Of a stretch of DNA of 8,544 nt, positions 6,612-8,544 are shown piece by piece (within the stretch, counting starts at the first letter, position 1; every line of letters begins with the position of its first letter). The stretch spans positions 1 to 8,544 of the forward strand of contig JAGXLP010000046.1 of NCBI GenBank assembly GCA_018334615.1, written 5' to 3'. The translations under genes were made by a program, and so were the position numbers. This stretch comes from Candidatus Bipolaricaulota bacterium. Lineage in GTDB: Bacteria; Bipolaricaulota; Bipolaricaulia; M55B111. The notes beneath the pieces were generated by a model. It was not told the DNA's origin. It ran no database searches and saw only the letters and a list, made by a program, of their open reading frames with translations.

Positions 6612-7562
6612 GTGAAGAATAACTTACCTGTCAAATTCTTCGAACTTAGCAAGACTTTTGGAGAGACCGTTGCCGTCGATTCCGCGGACTTCTCTATTCA
6701 AAAAGGGGAGTTTTTTGGCTTACTTGGGCCCAACGGTGCCGGAAAAACCACGTTGATCAAGATGCTCATTGGCCTGGCAACCCCCACGGAAGGTACAGCT
6801 GAGGTCTTCGGTTACGATATCTCCGGCGATTATAGGCAGGTACATAAGTTCATAGGTTTTGCGCCCGCTGAGGCAAATTTAGACCGAGAGTTTAACATTT
6901 TTGATAATTTGAGATTTCATGCCGGCTATAATGGTATTCCTGCAAGAGATAGGGGTAAGAAAGCTGAAGAACAACTCAGAACTTTCGACCTCTGGAAAAA
7001 AAAAGAAGACAAGCCTTACGAACTCTCTACCGGAATGAGGAAAAAACTGTTATTTGCCAGGTCACTGATAGCTGATCCTGAGATAATAATCCTCGATGAG
7101 CCAACTGCGGGACTGGACCTGGAGACTAAAGAGACCGTTCAAAATTACGTAAAAAAAATAACCAGCCAGGGCGTCACTATATTGTTTACCACCCACCAGA
7201 TAGACGAGGCGGAAAAACTCTGTGATAGAGTTGCTATAATGAGAGAAGGACGAATAGTGGAGATAGGAGACCCGGAAGAACTGTTGGAAAAGGGCCAGGG
7301 AGATCTAGTGCGAATTAAGCTGGATGAGGATTTACGAAGGCTGCCGAAAACCTTGCTGGAGAACGGGTTCAGAGCGGAACTGGATAGAGATAGTGGAGAG
7401 GTAAGGGCAGTGGTTGCTGACGGGTCAGAAGCGGCTGCGGGCATTTTACAAATATTACACACATCAGATATCGCTACTCGATCCGTTCACATTGAAAAGG
7501 CCAGTCTGGAGGATCTTTTCCTTCGTCTTACGGCAAAAAATAAGTCAATAACTGATGATTAA
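6612..7562 (+). CDS. ABC-2 type exporter, ATP-binding subunit (DrrA/NatA-like)
   Basis: This 316-residue cytosolic ATPase powers the permease encoded immediately downstream. Motifs in order: Walker A GPNGAGKT (39-46), signature LSTGM (138-142), Walker B IIILDEP (158-164), D-loop GLD (167-169) and the switch His195 in TTH. Two details differ from the common form: the Q-loop position reads IGFAPAEANLD, with Ala86 where most relatives have Gln (or often Glu), and the signature is STG instead of SGG. The second variant is not rare in this family. The last 90 residues form the C-terminal domain usual for DrrA-like ATPases, ending with the conserved SLEDLFLRLT helix. The start is GTG at 6612 with AGGA a few bases upstream; an in-frame stop at 6603-6605 rules out a longer protein. 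The permease begins 20 bases after the stop, so the two form an operon. The substrate is unknown: drugs, lipids, polysaccharides or Na+ are all possible for this family. Confidence 0.94.
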   Translation: MKNNLPVKFFELSKTFGETVAVDSADFSIQKGEFFGLLGPNGAGKTTLIKMLIGLATPTEGTAEVFGYDISGDYRQVHKFIGFAPAEANLDREFNIFDNLRFHAGYNGIPARDRGKKAEEQLRTFDLWKKKEDKPYELSTGMRKKLLFARSLIADPEIIILDEPTAGLDLETKETVQNYVKKITSQGVTILFTTHQIDEAEKLCDRVAIMREGRIVEIGDPEELLEKGQGDLVRIKLDEDLRRLPKTLLENGFRAELDRDSGEVRAVVADGSEAAAGILQILHTSDIATRSVHIEKASLEDLFLRLTAKNKSITDD

Positions 7563-7582
7563 ACATAATACGAGGTTCATGT

Positions 7583-8341
7583 ATGTTTCTTACGTTACTT
7601 AAACGGGAAGTATTTCGCTACATAAAAAATCCGACCGTGACCATTGGACCCCCCATAGTTAGCCAGATCCTTTACGTACTGGTATTTGGGCTGGTTCTGG
7701 GAGTCAGGATAGGAATGGTGGCCGGCCATAGCTATATCTCTTTTATGTTTCCCGGATTGGTTATGATGGCCTTAATTACCAATTCATTTATGAACCCCGG
7801 CTGGAGTTTGTATATGGCCCGCCATTTTGACTGGATAGAACCTATTCTCTCCAGCCCGATGAGCTCGACTCAGATTGTTTCCGCCTATATCATTGCTGGT
7901 GTAATTAGAGGTATTTTGGTCTCTACACTTTTGATTTCGCTGGCGCTACTTATCCCGAACGTCGTGGCTTTGACGCATATACCAGTTGTTATCGTGTACC
8001 TGGTCTTAGTTTCATTCCTGGGATCAAGTCTTGGCACTCTGGTGGGGCTGTGGGCGGATAAGTTCGATCATATGGCACTTGCTCAGACTTTTGGTTTATT
8101 CCCGCTCGTTTTCTTAGGGGGAGTATTTTATTCTTTGGAAATGCTCGAAGGCCTTGCCGTACTGGAGGTTCTGGTGAAAGTTAACCCGGTGACACACATG
8201 ATAAATGGTCTTCGCTATGGAATGATAGGTGTATCGGAGTTGAACCTTACGATCGGACTTGCAGGACTATTATCCCTGGCGGCGATACTTTTTCTTCTCT
8301 GTGTAAACCTGTTTCGAAGGGGCTATCATCTTCGAGTATAA
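7583..8341 (+). CDS. ABC-2 type exporter, permease subunit
   Basis: This 252-residue membrane protein matches the ABC-2 permease family: a short cytosolic N terminus with an amphipathic start (LKREVFRYIKNP) and six predicted helices at about 20-42, 50-72, 105-130, 135-158, 168-190 and 222-245. The signature before the last helix is clear: FLGGVFYSLEML followed by VNPVTHMINGLRYGMIG, the NPxTHxIxGLR pattern of DrrB/NodJ-type exporters. It would pair as a dimer with two copies of the upstream ATPase. GAGGTT (7572-7577) serves as ribosome binding site for the ATG at 7583; an ATG at 7579 is in another frame. The ATPase stop lies 20 bases upstream. The protein looks complete, ending in a basic tail (RRGYHLRV). 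The transported compound cannot be predicted. Confidence 0.94.
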   Translation: MFLTLLKREVFRYIKNPTVTIGPPIVSQILYVLVFGLVLGVRIGMVAGHSYISFMFPGLVMMALITNSFMNPGWSLYMARHFDWIEPILSSPMSSTQIVSAYIIAGVIRGILVSTLLISLALLIPNVVALTHIPVVIVYLVLVSFLGSSLGTLVGLWADKFDHMALAQTFGLFPLVFLGGVFYSLEMLEGLAVLEVLVKVNPVTHMINGLRYGMIGVSELNLTIGLAGLLSLAAILFLLCVNLFRRGYHLRV

Positions 8342-8373
8342 CAGAATTCCAATGGATAAGTTGGGCTTATTGA

Positions 8374-8395
8374 GTTTAAGGTGAAGGTTTAAGGT
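8374..8395 (+). repeat. Short direct repeat GTTTAAGGT
   Basis: GTTTAAGGT occurs at 8374-8382 and again at 8387-8395, 13 bases apart, downstream of the permease. A related inverted copy (CTTTAAACC) overlaps the loop and right arm of the hairpin at 8419-8459. It could be a protein binding site or chance. Confidence 0.3.
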
Positions 8396-8418
8396 CGGTC
8401 GCACAATATACACATAAT

Positions 8419-8459
8419 ATAACCCGCCAGGCCACAGTACTTTAAACCTGGCGGGTTAT
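8419..8459. repeat. Perfect 13-bp inverted repeat (stem-loop)
   Basis: The arms ATAACCCGCCAGG (8419-8431) and CCTGGCGGGTTAT (8447-8459) are exactly complementary, separated by 15 bases. The core of the stem is GC-rich with AT-rich ends. It lies 78 bases after the permease stop. No T tract follows on either side, so it is not a typical archaeal terminator; an RNA hairpin stabilising the mRNA end, a protein binding site, or a copy of a dispersed palindromic repeat are the alternatives. Confidence 0.75.
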
Positions 8460-8544
8460 CTAAGCGTAATCTTAGACCTATTTTATAGAGATTTAGGAAC
8501 TAATGTACTAAGAAGATATCTGATTCCGGTTATCTCGAGAGTTA
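8460..8544. other. Noncoding right end of the window
   Basis: No gene is visible here. A small inverted repeat (CTAAG at 8460-8464, CTTAG at 8471-8475) and a TATA-like TTTTATAG (8481-8488) suggest that a promoter for a gene beyond the window may lie here. Confidence 0.3.

Noticed and set aside
6464..6652. 62-residue open frame on the - strand overlapping the ABC ATPase start
   Set aside because: It overlaps the real gene in antisense, occupies the divergent promoter region and has no family resemblance.
8374..8459. Cobalamin riboswitch suggested by GGTGAA and GCCAC near the right end
   Set aside because: The B12 box and the other conserved blocks are missing, and no cobamide gene lies next to it; the match is short and fortuitous.

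Overview
The window reads as ordinary chromosomal DNA from a euryarchaeon, most likely an uncultured lineage related to methanogens. The archaeal assignment rests on the gene families: a DUF211 protein, a CCC1/VIT1-type transporter of the archaeal form, a Ste24-like M48 protease, and a fused CbiZ-CobZ cobamide salvage enzyme (CbiS), known from methanogenic archaea. Ribosome binding sites match the archaeal anti-Shine-Dalgarno sequence (AGGTGAT before the DUF211 gene), GTG and TTG starts are frequent, and at least one TATA-like box sits at archaeal spacing. I cannot place the organism more precisely.

Left part (1-1900): the 3' end of a serine alpha/beta hydrolase on the + strand converges on two - strand genes, a CCC1/VIT1-like Fe/Mn transporter and, upstream of it, a DUF211 gene with a clear promoter and ribosome binding site. 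A possible 41-residue ORF lies between these two.

Middle (1900-4960): about 380 bases without a convincing gene are followed on the + strand by a small hydrophobic membrane protein, a Ste24-like membrane zinc metalloprotease and cbiS. CbiS should convert adenosylcobinamide to adenosylcobyric acid through its CbiZ half and dephosphorylate alpha-ribazole phosphate through its CobZ half, so one polypeptide covers two steps of cobamide salvage and assembly.

Right part (4980-8544): a MATE-family multidrug or metabolite exporter on the - strand is divergent from a two-gene ABC-2 exporter operon on the + strand (DrrA/NatA-like ATPase, then permease, 20 bases apart). A perfect 13-bp inverted repeat lies downstream of the permease, and the window ends in noncoding DNA.

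Transport and membrane functions dominate: four of the nine annotated protein genes are transporters or transporter subunits, and two more are membrane proteins. I saw no tRNA, rRNA, CRISPR array, insertion sequence or integrase, and no clear new defence or mobile system. The items most worth a second look are the CbiS fusion, the DUF211/CCC1 neighbourhood with its possible small ORF, the perfect hairpin near the right end, and the substituted Q-loop of the ABC ATPase.
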